A program made the position numbers and the translations under genes. The notes below the pieces were generated by a model. The model ran no database searches, was not told the origin of the DNA, and saw nothing but the letters and a program-made list of their open reading frames with translations. Positions 7,363 to 14,538 of a stretch of 32,580 bases of DNA are shown one piece after another (position 1 is the first letter of the stretch; each line of letters starts with the position of its first letter). Source of the stretch: Pseudobdellovibrio sp. (lineage in GTDB: Bacteria > Bdellovibrionota > Bdellovibrionia > Bdellovibrionales > Bdellovibrionaceae); NCBI GenBank assembly GCA_023701385.1, contig JAMPXC010000032.1, positions 1 through 32,580 of the forward strand. Reading direction: 5' to 3'.

Positions 7363-8324
7363 TCTTTAATAATCTTGCGGAGGGAATCAAACTCCTCCGC
7401 CCAATATCTGTAAGTGTTAAATTCAGGAAATATCTTCGGAAAGCTCGGATCATTCCAGCGATTCAAAATCCAACCCGCATAACAAATCACACGATAAGCT
7501 CTTAAATATGGAACCAGTTGTAACTGACGCTCATCAAAGTGACGAAGTGTCTCGTAGCCTTTTAAAAATAATTCGAACTCTTTAGTTGGCGCAAAATCTT
7601 GATCTGGAAAAATCATCCAGAAATCCTGAACCACAGGCCCGTTGATAAAATCATCGAAATCCACAATTGTGATATCGTCTTTACCGTTATCTAATAAATT
7701 ACCACGGTGTAAATCGCCATGAATGCGTATAAAGCCTTGGGGATCAAGTTTTTCATCAAGGCTATTGAACACGTGATCCGCTAATTCCATGTACTGGGGG
7801 CGAATCTCAGGCGCAATAACCTCATTTAACTGATCAAGCACAACCCATTTATTATCTTGCGTGGGCCCGAAGAAATTACGGTTGTAGGCTTCTTTTTTTT
7901 CGCCGGTATTGTGAAGCTGTGCTGTGAGTGATCCCAATTTTTCAAACTGATGCAGTAGAACTTCTTGCATCATGCGGCCACGCACTTTTTCATAGAAGCA
8001 ATAAAGAATACCATTCGCATCAAAAACAGTTTCGTTGTTTTTAGCTCGTAAAGGTAAACCCACTGACAAACCATCCGCGTGTAAATCAAAACAGAATTCA
8101 TGCTCATCTTCGATGGTTTGTTTAGACCAGCGTTGCGGGCGAAAGAACTTAGCAATGACAGATTTGCCGTCTTCTAGTTTGATTTCAAAAACACGGTTTT
8201 CATAGGAGTTTAATTGGTGAATTTCGCCAGTTGGCGTATAGCCGTTGAGATCAGCGCACTTTAAGATTAAGTGCGGATCTAAGTTAAAAAACTGATCTGT
8301 CGTAGCTTTCAAATTAGCTGTCAT
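7359..8324 (-). CDS. srkA: SrkA/YihE-type stress-response Ser/Thr kinase
   Basis: A 321-residue cytoplasmic kinase of the aminoglycoside-phosphotransferase-like fold, matching the stress-response kinase A (YihE/RdoA) family by length and motifs. Visible features are the N-lobe lysine in VIAKFFRPQRWS (K59), the catalytic loop HGDLHRGN (202-209) and the metal-binding DFDD (222-225), followed by the GPVVQDFWMI segment typical of this family. In E. coli SrkA counters stress-induced death and acts near the Cpx/DsbA system. Whether that applies here is unknown. It is transcribed alone, convergent with one lipoprotein gene and divergent from another. Confidence 0.88.
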   Translation of the reverse strand: MTANLKATTDQFFNLDPHLILKCADLNGYTPTGEIHQLNSYENRVFEIKLEDGKSVIAKFFRPQRWSKQTIEDEHEFCFDLHADGLSVGLPLRAKNNETVFDANGILYCFYEKVRGRMMQEVLLHQFEKLGSLTAQLHNTGEKKEAYNRNFFGPTQDNKWVVLDQLNEVIAPEIRPQYMELADHVFNSLDEKLDPQGFIRIHGDLHRGNLLDNGKDDITIVDFDDFINGPVVQDFWMIFPDQDFAPTKEFELFLKGYETLRHFDERQLQLVPYLRAYRVICYAGWILNRWNDPSFPKIFPEFNTYRYWAEEFDSLRKIIKD

Positions 8325-8474
8325 TGATCAAATCACCCTTGCATATCTTACAATGAAAAACCCATGTTTTGGCCTACAGTAGCGATATATTCGTTTTAAG
8401 GCTAGTGAATTGTGGTCTCTGGCTTGCTTTAATTTCACCTTGATAGGTTTTAATTTTAGGACGTGGAGGCTTCA

Positions 8475-9797
8475 ATGTTGAACCAAAAATCACTTTTAAT
8501 TTCATTAGCAGTGCTGGCGGCATTTACAATCACAGCAACAGGTTGTGGTAAAAGTAAAGAATCACGCAGCGATGTTCGCGGAACTACAGTTACGCAACAA
8601 GGTGATGCCGAAAACGTTGATCAATTACCTGACCAACTTGCAGAAGGTGAAGACCAAGCGGGTATCGGCCAACTTCCTCCAACAGTTATTGATGGTGTTA
8701 AAGAATTACCTAAAGCAGCTGATAGTAGCGGAAACTTAGCTGGCGAAGGCGGTACTCTAAATCCACTTCCTAAATCTGGCGAAGATAAAGGTTCAGTTGA
8801 TTTACCTCAAACAGGTAAAGGTAATAAAAAATCAAACAGCGCCGTGAGTGCAAAATTTGATGAAGCTGAAGCTGTAAAAACAGGTGGTAAACTTGAAGCT
8901 TTAAATTTCACGAGCTCTGGTAACGATGGTTTAATGACTGAATTTCGCAGCTACAATAATAAAGTAGCGGCCGAACAAAAAACAAAAAACTTAAACGTAG
9001 CTAAAGCCGTGCTAAACGCTAAACTTAAACGTTCAACAAGCGCCGGTAGTTTATTAGTTGATTTAACTTTAGATGAATCAATGGATGGCGTTAAGAAAAT
9101 CACGTCATACAGACTTCAAGGTAATCCATCACAAGCGGGTGATCGCCAAATTTTAAAACAAGTAAACACGAATGGTGATTTAGAATACCAAGGTGGATTT
9201 TTAAAATGTATCGATGCTGACGGTGGTTGTGAAAACGCTTACATCAAAATTAAATTATCTGGAGCTTACGTACGTATTATCTTTAGAAACTCCTACGCAG
9301 ACCGTTTCTTTATCTTAGAACAAGGTTCGCAAGGTTCTTCGTTCGATTTATGGAAAACATATTTAATGAACACAACAAATATGTCTACAACTTCACAAAA
9401 GTTAGAAAGCATCAGAACATCGGCTTTCGAAGTTGTTAATGGCAGAGCAGCGATGGGTGTTTTAATTAAGGCTGAAGATAATGAAATGGTGGGCTTAAGC
9501 GTTCCGTTATTAGCTGCTGATAAAGGAACAACTGCGGGTTCAAATATTTCTAAAGTTAATGATATTTCTAAAAATTATGATTTAGCTTCTTCAGCGAATG
9601 CTTCACAAAACTTAGCGCAAGCGATTCGTGAAGCTAAGTTAGTTAATAACAACGGTAAAGGTGATATCCGTATCCGCTTAGATTTATCAGCGGGAACTCA
9701 AAAAGGTGCCATGTGGGTAACATTGTCTTCGTTACAAAAAGCCACAATGTCGACTGCTGAAATTTCGAGCTTTGAAAGTAAAATCCCTAACTTCTAA
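8475..9797 (+). CDS. predicted lipoprotein
   Basis: A 440-residue predicted lipoprotein. An in-frame GTG exists at 8463, but ATG 8475 has GGAGG at the right distance and gives a clean signal peptide (MLNQKSLLISLAVLAAFTIT, then ATGC) with the lipidated Cys at residue 24. Residues 30-125 are an acidic, Gly/Pro/Asp-rich linker of low complexity. The remainder (about 130-440) is probably a folded beta-containing domain with one Cys pair (KCIDADGGC). No known family is recognised. It shares the lipobox-plus-disordered-linker plan of the lipoprotein at 5872, but I see no clear sequence repeat between them. A strong terminator follows the stop codon. Confidence 0.8.
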   Translation: MLNQKSLLISLAVLAAFTITATGCGKSKESRSDVRGTTVTQQGDAENVDQLPDQLAEGEDQAGIGQLPPTVIDGVKELPKAADSSGNLAGEGGTLNPLPKSGEDKGSVDLPQTGKGNKKSNSAVSAKFDEAEAVKTGGKLEALNFTSSGNDGLMTEFRSYNNKVAAEQKTKNLNVAKAVLNAKLKRSTSAGSLLVDLTLDESMDGVKKITSYRLQGNPSQAGDRQILKQVNTNGDLEYQGGFLKCIDADGGCENAYIKIKLSGAYVRIIFRNSYADRFFILEQGSQGSSFDLWKTYLMNTTNMSTTSQKLESIRTSAFEVVNGRAAMGVLIKAEDNEMVGLSVPLLAADKGTTAGSNISKVNDISKNYDLASSANASQNLAQAIREAKLVNNNGKGDIRIRLDLSAGTQKGAMWVTLSSLQKATMSTAEISSFESKIPNF

Positions 9798-9835
9798 TTG
9801 ATTAACCGATTTTCTCAACTCAAGAGTCTTATATA

Positions 9836-9864
9836 AATCAGGGCCATCTTTGCCCTGATTTTTT
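9836..9864 (+). terminator. intrinsic terminator after the lipoprotein gene
   Basis: A 9-bp perfect stem (AATCAGGGC 9836-9844 with GCCCTGATT 9852-9860) closes a 7-base loop and is followed by six T residues (9859-9864). It lies 39 bases past the stop codon at 9797. Confidence 0.93.
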
Positions 9865-9914
9865 AGGCCCAGCCTTTGCTCTTTACCCCTGTTGTACAAA
9901 TAACAGGGGGACAA

Positions 9915-10895
9915 ATGTTATCTAATTCATTTAAAAGAACGTTATTAGCGGTATTAGCAGTGGCTTCGGTGTCAAATGCAGACCAATTCGGTATTCAACC
10001 AGGCGATGGTTTTCACGGTGACCAGCACTCAATGTGCGACAACCCATACGATCCAAACTGCCAACCCGGTTACCCCGGACAGCCCGATGTGCCAGATTAT
10101 CCAAACTTACCAGGTTATGATGATAGCGATGATCAATCAGACACGCGTTCGATCTATTTAGGTCGTTCAGTAAATAACGAAGTTTTAGATTTACGCCGTT
10201 TAGCAGGTTTAGGTACTCAATACCGTGGATGGGAAGTTGTTTCTGTTCGTGGTAAAACTCGCCCGAACTCTCCGTACACAACAACTGTTCAGTTATTAGC
10301 TGACGGTCGCAATGTAGCAACTCAAGTAAATCCAGGTAAACGTATTAACTTACAGCCTTCGCAACGTATTGTTTTAGGTTCAACGCGTGAACTTGAAATG
10401 TATATCGATGGTTCAACTTTTGTTGACGAGATCGTAATCGAACTTCGCCAATCTTCTGGAAGCCATCCACAACCTCCGCAATACCCTGACTATCCAGGTC
10501 AACCCCACGAACCGCCTCCATACCCAGGTCAACCAGGTAACCCGTACCCAGGTAATCCGGGTTATGGCCAACAAAACTTAGATCTTTGGATCAACCGTTC
10601 AACTTACGGTAACGACCGCATTGATTTAGGCATGTACTTCAACATGCACCAATACCGTGGCTACCGTATTGAACAAGTGATCGTACACGCTCAAGCGCAA
10701 AACAACGTAGCGTTAGCCGATCTATTAATTAACGGTTTCAACCAAGGTACTTTACAATTTGACCGTTACTCTGGGTCACAATCTTTATGGTTAAACCAAC
10801 GCCCTGAGATCGGTGTTCAAGCGAGCAGCCTAGTTCTTTACACTCGCGGTAACATGAATGTTCAACGTGTGACGTTAGTTTTAAGCCGATACTAG
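9915..10895 (+). CDS. secreted protein with two related beta-rich domains
   Basis: A 326-residue exported protein started at ATG 9915, with an AGGGGG Shine-Dalgarno four bases upstream. An upstream in-frame TTG at 9876 lacks one. A signal peptide with likely cleavage at SNA|DQ (residues 22/23) is followed by an acidic Pro/Gly/Tyr segment. Domain A (about 78-178) and domain B (about 221-326) look like a duplication. Both open with an I-x-R/GRS strand, then D-L, then QYRGW or QYRGYRIEQV, and both end with a VDEIVIELRQ or VQRVTLVLSRY strand. They are joined by a YPGQP/NPYPG-repeat linker (about 185-219). It is a plausible surface or periplasmic binding protein, and the family is not recognised. 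Terminators bracket the gene, so it is monocistronic. Confidence 0.8.
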   Translation: MLSNSFKRTLLAVLAVASVSNADQFGIQPGDGFHGDQHSMCDNPYDPNCQPGYPGQPDVPDYPNLPGYDDSDDQSDTRSIYLGRSVNNEVLDLRRLAGLGTQYRGWEVVSVRGKTRPNSPYTTTVQLLADGRNVATQVNPGKRINLQPSQRIVLGSTRELEMYIDGSTFVDEIVIELRQSSGSHPQPPQYPDYPGQPHEPPPYPGQPGNPYPGNPGYGQQNLDLWINRSTYGNDRIDLGMYFNMHQYRGYRIEQVIVHAQAQNNVALADLLINGFNQGTLQFDRYSGSQSLWLNQRPEIGVQASSLVLYTRGNMNVQRVTLVLSRY

Positions 10896-10921
10896 TTTTT
10901 AGCTAAAAATTATTGTCAACT

Positions 10922-10959
10922 AAAGGGCCACATGAGATGAATTTTCATGGGGCCTTTTT
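10922..10959 (+). terminator. intrinsic terminator after the two-domain secreted protein
   Basis: AAAGGGCCACATGA and TCATGGGGCCTTTTT form an imperfect stem of about 12 pairs ending in five T residues. It lies between the stop at 10895 and the next start at 10972. Confidence 0.82.
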
Positions 10960-10971
10960 CTTGGGAGAAAT

Positions 10972-11895
10972 ATGGAAAATCAAGCAACTCAGTTAAGTCA
11001 AAATCCTGCAATATCAACTACTTCGGTTTTAGCGCCGATTCTATCAGATTACATGGATTTTCGTTTGTTTTTAGCTGATTTTTACCAGTTTAAAAAAGAA
11101 TCGACCAAGCGCTCTTTACGCCCTTACAACTACGCGATTTTCTCTGCAGCAGCGGATATTAAATCTCCAAATTATTTAAAAATGATCATCGAAGGTAAAA
11201 GAAATCTATCGATGGACATGGTCGCAAAGTTTGCGAAAGCTTGCGGTTTAAATAAGGCTCAATCTGATGAATTCAAATTATTAGTGACGTTCAACCAAGC
11301 TGAAGACCCGGCTGATCGTAACTATGCTTTAAAACAATTATCTGAATACCGTGTTCAGCAAAAACTTAAACATGGTGAATTTGACCGTAAAGTGTTTGAA
11401 AAAGTTCCGAACTGGATCGGCTGGATCATCTATGCTTTAGTAGATCAAGAAGGCGTGACATTCGAAACTGCAAAACTAAAAGAACTTTTACGCGGTAAAG
11501 CTTCTGAATCTGAAATTGACCAAGCTCTTAAGAACTTATTAATGAGCGGTGAATTACAAAAAGATCCAGCAACAGGTGTGATTTCAAAAGGTAAACCTTC
11601 TGAAGCTCCTGAAGAAATTCCTTCGGCGTTAATTCGTCAGTTACAAATGCAATTAATGTATTTAGGTCTTGAGTCTTTATACCAAGATGCTCCGACTGAG
11701 CGTGAATTCGGTTCGTTGACGTTATCGTTAACACAAGCTGAGTTTGAAGAATTAAAGTTTAAATTACGCCAAATGCGTAAGTCTCTTCATAAAGATAACA
11801 GCATTGCACGTACACAAGGAAAAGGCGAAAGAGTTTACCAACTTAATCTTCAGCTTTTCCCGGTTTCTAACGCTTCTAAAAAATTAGACGCTTAA
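10972..11895 (+). CDS. TIGR02147 family protein (putative regulator)
   Basis: A 307-residue protein of the TIGR02147/DUF4423 family, which is common in Fibrobacter and Bdellovibrio. The hallmarks are the opening YMDFRLFLADFYQFKK, the helix-turn-helix-like segment SPNYLKMIIEGKRNLSMDMVAKFAKACGL split by a few residues (about 64-93), and a C-terminal block ending in RVYQLNLQLFPVS. Family members are expanded in Bdellovibrio and often sit beside exported-protein genes. A regulatory role is inferred and no target is known. A GGGAGAAAT Shine-Dalgarno precedes ATG 10972. The gene converges on the cbb3 operon with a 4-base overlap of stop codons, so antisense interference between the two transcripts is possible. 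Confidence 0.85.
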   Translation: MENQATQLSQNPAISTTSVLAPILSDYMDFRLFLADFYQFKKESTKRSLRPYNYAIFSAAADIKSPNYLKMIIEGKRNLSMDMVAKFAKACGLNKAQSDEFKLLVTFNQAEDPADRNYALKQLSEYRVQQKLKHGEFDRKVFEKVPNWIGWIIYALVDQEGVTFETAKLKELLRGKASESEIDQALKNLLMSGELQKDPATGVISKGKPSEAPEEIPSALIRQLQMQLMYLGLESLYQDAPTEREFGSLTLSLTQAEFEELKFKLRQMRKSLHKDNSIARTQGKGERVYQLNLQLFPVSNASKKLDA

Positions 11896-12494
11896 TGAAG
11901 TAAAAATCCCCAAAGGCTGAACAAGCTTGCGCTTAATAAAACAAGAGAAGCAATCTTCTGTCGTTTTAAATCATTGATATCGATTAATTTTTTTAAAAAC
12001 ACCTGTGCGATAGATAAAGCGGGTAGTGATGATAACCAAAACATCAACATCACCAGGCCGCCAGCGAGCGGCGATCTTGCAGCTAAAGCTGAAAGTATAA
12101 AACTATAAAGCCAACCGCACGGAAGCGCTAAACTTAAAGCTCCCAGTAAGAATGGGTTATTACGTTTTTGCCAGTAGATGTTTTTTATAAACCCTGGCAT
12201 CTGAATTTTTTCTGTTTTCGTAAAAAAAGTGATGATTAGTAAAATTGAAATAACTACGACCGAGACAGTCTTTAGCCAATTGTAAGATTCGATTAATAAT
12301 GAAGAAACGGTTCCAGCAAATACTCCGGCGCCGACGTAAGAAATAAGTCGGCCCAGTTGATAACTGACTAATTGTTTTTTTGAAGCCAGCAAACAAGTCA
12401 TTGGCCCGCACATCACAGCACAGTGCCAGCTTCCGATAAAGCCGGCTACAAAAAAACCAGTTAATAATGAGATCAGCTGAAAATCACCATTCAT
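11892..12494 (-). CDS. TauE/SafE (DsbD_2-like) membrane protein of the cbb3 locus
   Basis: A 200-residue inner-membrane protein with about six hydrophobic segments. The signature GSWHCAVMCGPM (21-32) and the repeated PCGWLYSFILSALAARSPLAGG region belong to the sulfite-exporter TauE/SafE-like, DsbD_2 group that accompanies cco genes in many bacteria. The Cys and His in the first helix are candidate copper ligands, and a role in copper handling or oxidase maturation is the usual inference. It is the last gene of the cco operon, starting 4 bases inside the end of ccoG. It occupies the position where ccoH often lies but is not a CcoH by sequence. Confidence 0.85.
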   Translation of the reverse strand: MNGDFQLISLLTGFFVAGFIGSWHCAVMCGPMTCLLASKKQLVSYQLGRLISYVGAGVFAGTVSSLLIESYNWLKTVSVVVISILLIITFFTKTEKIQMPGFIKNIYWQKRNNPFLLGALSLALPCGWLYSFILSALAARSPLAGGLVMLMFWLSSLPALSIAQVFLKKLIDINDLKRQKIASLVLLSASLFSLWGFLLH

Positions 12495-13837
12495 AAATTA
12501 GGCCCTAAAAACTGAATGCTGAATTCTTTTTTAAACTGTTCAGGATCAGTGGCATCGCTAATTTTAACTTGCAATGTAATTGATGGGCTTACTTTGCTTT
12601 GTGGAAGAGTCACAAAGAAGTGCCAATCAAAGCTCGCTTTACTTTCTAAAGTTAACAAATCAAATTGCGAAGTAATTTTTGCGTCTGGATTATTTAAAAT
12701 TTCAATTTTATATTTTTTCACATCGCGGCTTTGATTGGTTACATGCAGGCGAAACTGATTCATTACAAAATTCACACCATTTTCTTGGCGTAAAGTGTAC
12801 GGAGTTGTCAGAGATCGTAAAATAAAAGCTTCTGAATGTTGAAATGATAAAATACCGTACAGTAAACCGATCACACAAATACCAATACCAATCAGGTAAA
12901 CGATTGAACGGGGAGTTAACCATTTAATTTTTGTATCGCTGATATTACCGTATTTAACTAAACCTTTTGGTTTATGCACTTTCTCCATGATTTCATCGCA
13001 AGCATCAATACAGGCTGTGCAGGCGATGCATTCCATCTGTAAGCCATTTCTGATATCAATACCAATCGGACAGGCGTTAACACAGCGGTTGCAGTTTACG
13101 CAGTCATCGCGTTTTTCATCATAGACGACATTCATTGAATTGTTATCTAACAATAAGCCCTGAATACGGCCGTAAGGGCACATGATGGTGCAGAACTGTT
13201 CGCGAAACCAACCGAAATCAAACAATAGGGCTAAAGTTAAAATTTGTGAGAAAATAAATAAGTTAAAATGGCTTTCAGGTCCATTTTTCATGATCTGAAT
13301 AAAAGAATAAGAACCTACAAAGTACGCCAAAGCACTGTGTGCGATAAAAGCTGAGGCGAAATAATATAGAACCCATTTAATAGATTTACGCACAAAAAGA
13401 TTTGTCGTCATGGGTTCAATTGCCTGGCGGCGACGGGCGATATAATTGCCTTCGATAAAATATTCAATTCTACGAAAAACACCATCGATAAAAACGGTTT
13501 GCGGGCAAGCCCAGCCGCACCACACGCGGCCCCAGATCGCAGTCACAAAAGCTAAACTTAAAGCTCCACCTAAAATCAGAAACAACAACAGCGGGGCATT
13601 ATGTGCTTTAAACATCAGCCCGAAAAAATAAAATTCGCGGGCTGGAATATCCAGTAAAATACTTTGATAGCCGCCGATATTAATCCACGGTAAAGTTAAA
13701 AAAAACACGATCAAAATATTTTGTACCCAAGTTCTTCGAGTACGAAAATACCCGCTGACTTCAGCGGGGTGTAATCCAATGCGATTTCCGTACTCGTCAA
13801 TACTTGTAATATGTTCGCTGGATAGTTTTGGCTTCAT
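12491..13837 (-). CDS. ccoG: cytochrome c oxidase accessory protein CcoG
   Basis: A 448-residue membrane ferredoxin-like protein (RdxA/FixG family) proposed to reduce copper during cbb3 oxidase assembly. Visible features are the N-terminal cytosolic segment, TM helices from about residue 40, the conserved GRVWCGWACPQTVFIDGVFRR motif split across 108-128, two ferredoxin-type clusters (CVNCNRCVNACP and CIACTACIDACD) and a C-terminal periplasmic Ig-like domain of about 110 residues. The length is usual for the family. The ATG overlaps the ccoP stop by one base and the gene ends 4 bases into the TauE/SafE gene, so expression is tightly coupled. Confidence 0.95.
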   Translation of the reverse strand: MKPKLSSEHITSIDEYGNRIGLHPAEVSGYFRTRRTWVQNILIVFFLTLPWINIGGYQSILLDIPAREFYFFGLMFKAHNAPLLLFLILGGALSLAFVTAIWGRVWCGWACPQTVFIDGVFRRIEYFIEGNYIARRRQAIEPMTTNLFVRKSIKWVLYYFASAFIAHSALAYFVGSYSFIQIMKNGPESHFNLFIFSQILTLALLFDFGWFREQFCTIMCPYGRIQGLLLDNNSMNVVYDEKRDDCVNCNRCVNACPIGIDIRNGLQMECIACTACIDACDEIMEKVHKPKGLVKYGNISDTKIKWLTPRSIVYLIGIGICVIGLLYGILSFQHSEAFILRSLTTPYTLRQENGVNFVMNQFRLHVTNQSRDVKKYKIEILNNPDAKITSQFDLLTLESKASFDWHFFVTLPQSKVSPSITLQVKISDATDPEQFKKEFSIQFLGPNL

Positions 13838-14364
13838 TACATACCTTTTGCTTTGATCAACGCAACTACGCCAAAAATTTCTTCGGCGTTAAGTAGGCCT
13901 TCCCAGGCGGGCATTCCTTTAGCTGAAACACCTTGTCTGACTGTTTTTACAACTTCAGAACTTTTTCCACCATGCAACCAGACTTTATCTATTAAGTTTG
14001 GCCCGATTTTACCTTCTAGGTTGTCGCCGTGGCACATGGCACATTTACCTTGAAAAATACCTACGCCCATTTTTACTAGATTTGGGTCTTTTAATTTGGT
14101 TTCAAGTTCGTCTTCAGACAGAGTTGGGAACTTATTTGCAGCTGCTGTTTGCAATTCTTTAAGTTCCTTCATTGAAACGGCTAATTCTTGAGTTAATGTT
14201 GGGCCTTGTTTTGTTAGCTCATAATGCACGTAATAGTGAAACGCAAATATAATCGCTAAGATAAACGACCACACCCACCATGTCGGCATGGGGTTATTGT
14301 GTTCATCAATACCATCGTATGTATGAGTTACATCAGCGGGGTTTTGTTGTTCATTATTTTCCAT
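13837..14364 (-). CDS. ccoP: cbb3 oxidase subunit CcoP, single-haem form
   Basis: A 175-residue membrane-anchored c-type cytochrome that feeds electrons to the CcoN/CcoO core. ATG 14364 is chosen over an earlier in-frame start (14397) because GGAGA lies six bases upstream and the protein then begins MENNEQQNP. The CcoP-like YDGIDEHNNPMPTWW segment (16-30) leads into one TM helix, and a periplasmic haem c domain carries CAMCH (108-112) and the distal GMPAWEG methionine. Canonical proteobacterial CcoP has two CxxCH motifs and about 300 residues. Here only one is present, so the second haem domain is missing by family comparison and not by any visible frameshift. The start lies within the end of ccoQ (11-base overlap). 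Confidence 0.92.
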   Translation of the reverse strand: MENNEQQNPADVTHTYDGIDEHNNPMPTWWVWSFILAIIFAFHYYVHYELTKQGPTLTQELAVSMKELKELQTAAANKFPTLSEDELETKLKDPNLVKMGVGIFQGKCAMCHGDNLEGKIGPNLIDKVWLHGGKSSEVVKTVRQGVSAKGMPAWEGLLNAEEIFGVVALIKAKGM

Positions 14365-14527
14365 GGTCTTCTCCGTTAGAAAATGGAATATGGGCAAATT
14401 CGTTGATTTGTTTTTTCGGTGTTCGTAAAGCGTTTACAGTCACATAAATGAAATACGAAAAGAAAATTAAAAACCCAATGATTGTTAAGTAAGTGTCTGT
14501 AAAAAATTTTAAGCCTTCTTGTTTCAT
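14354..14527 (-). CDS. ccoQ: cbb3 oxidase small subunit CcoQ
   Basis: A 57-residue protein read from ATG 14527 to TAA 14354: MKQEGLKFFTDTYLTIIGFL and on through one TM helix (about 13-34), then a short basic tail (RTPKKQINEFAHIPFSNGED). Size, topology and position between ccoNO and ccoP are those of CcoQ, which stabilises the oxidase. An AGGAA Shine-Dalgarno precedes the ATG. CcoQ sequences are poorly conserved, so the call leans on context. Confidence 0.85.
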   Translation of the reverse strand: MKQEGLKFFTDTYLTIIGFLIFFSYFIYVTVNALRTPKKQINEFAHIPFSNGEDHGK

Positions 14528-14538
14528 AAAATTCCTCG

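Noticed and set aside
11892-12494. CcoH assignment for the last cco gene
   Set aside because: CcoH is a short single-TM protein of the FixH type. This product is a six-segment TauE/SafE-like membrane protein.
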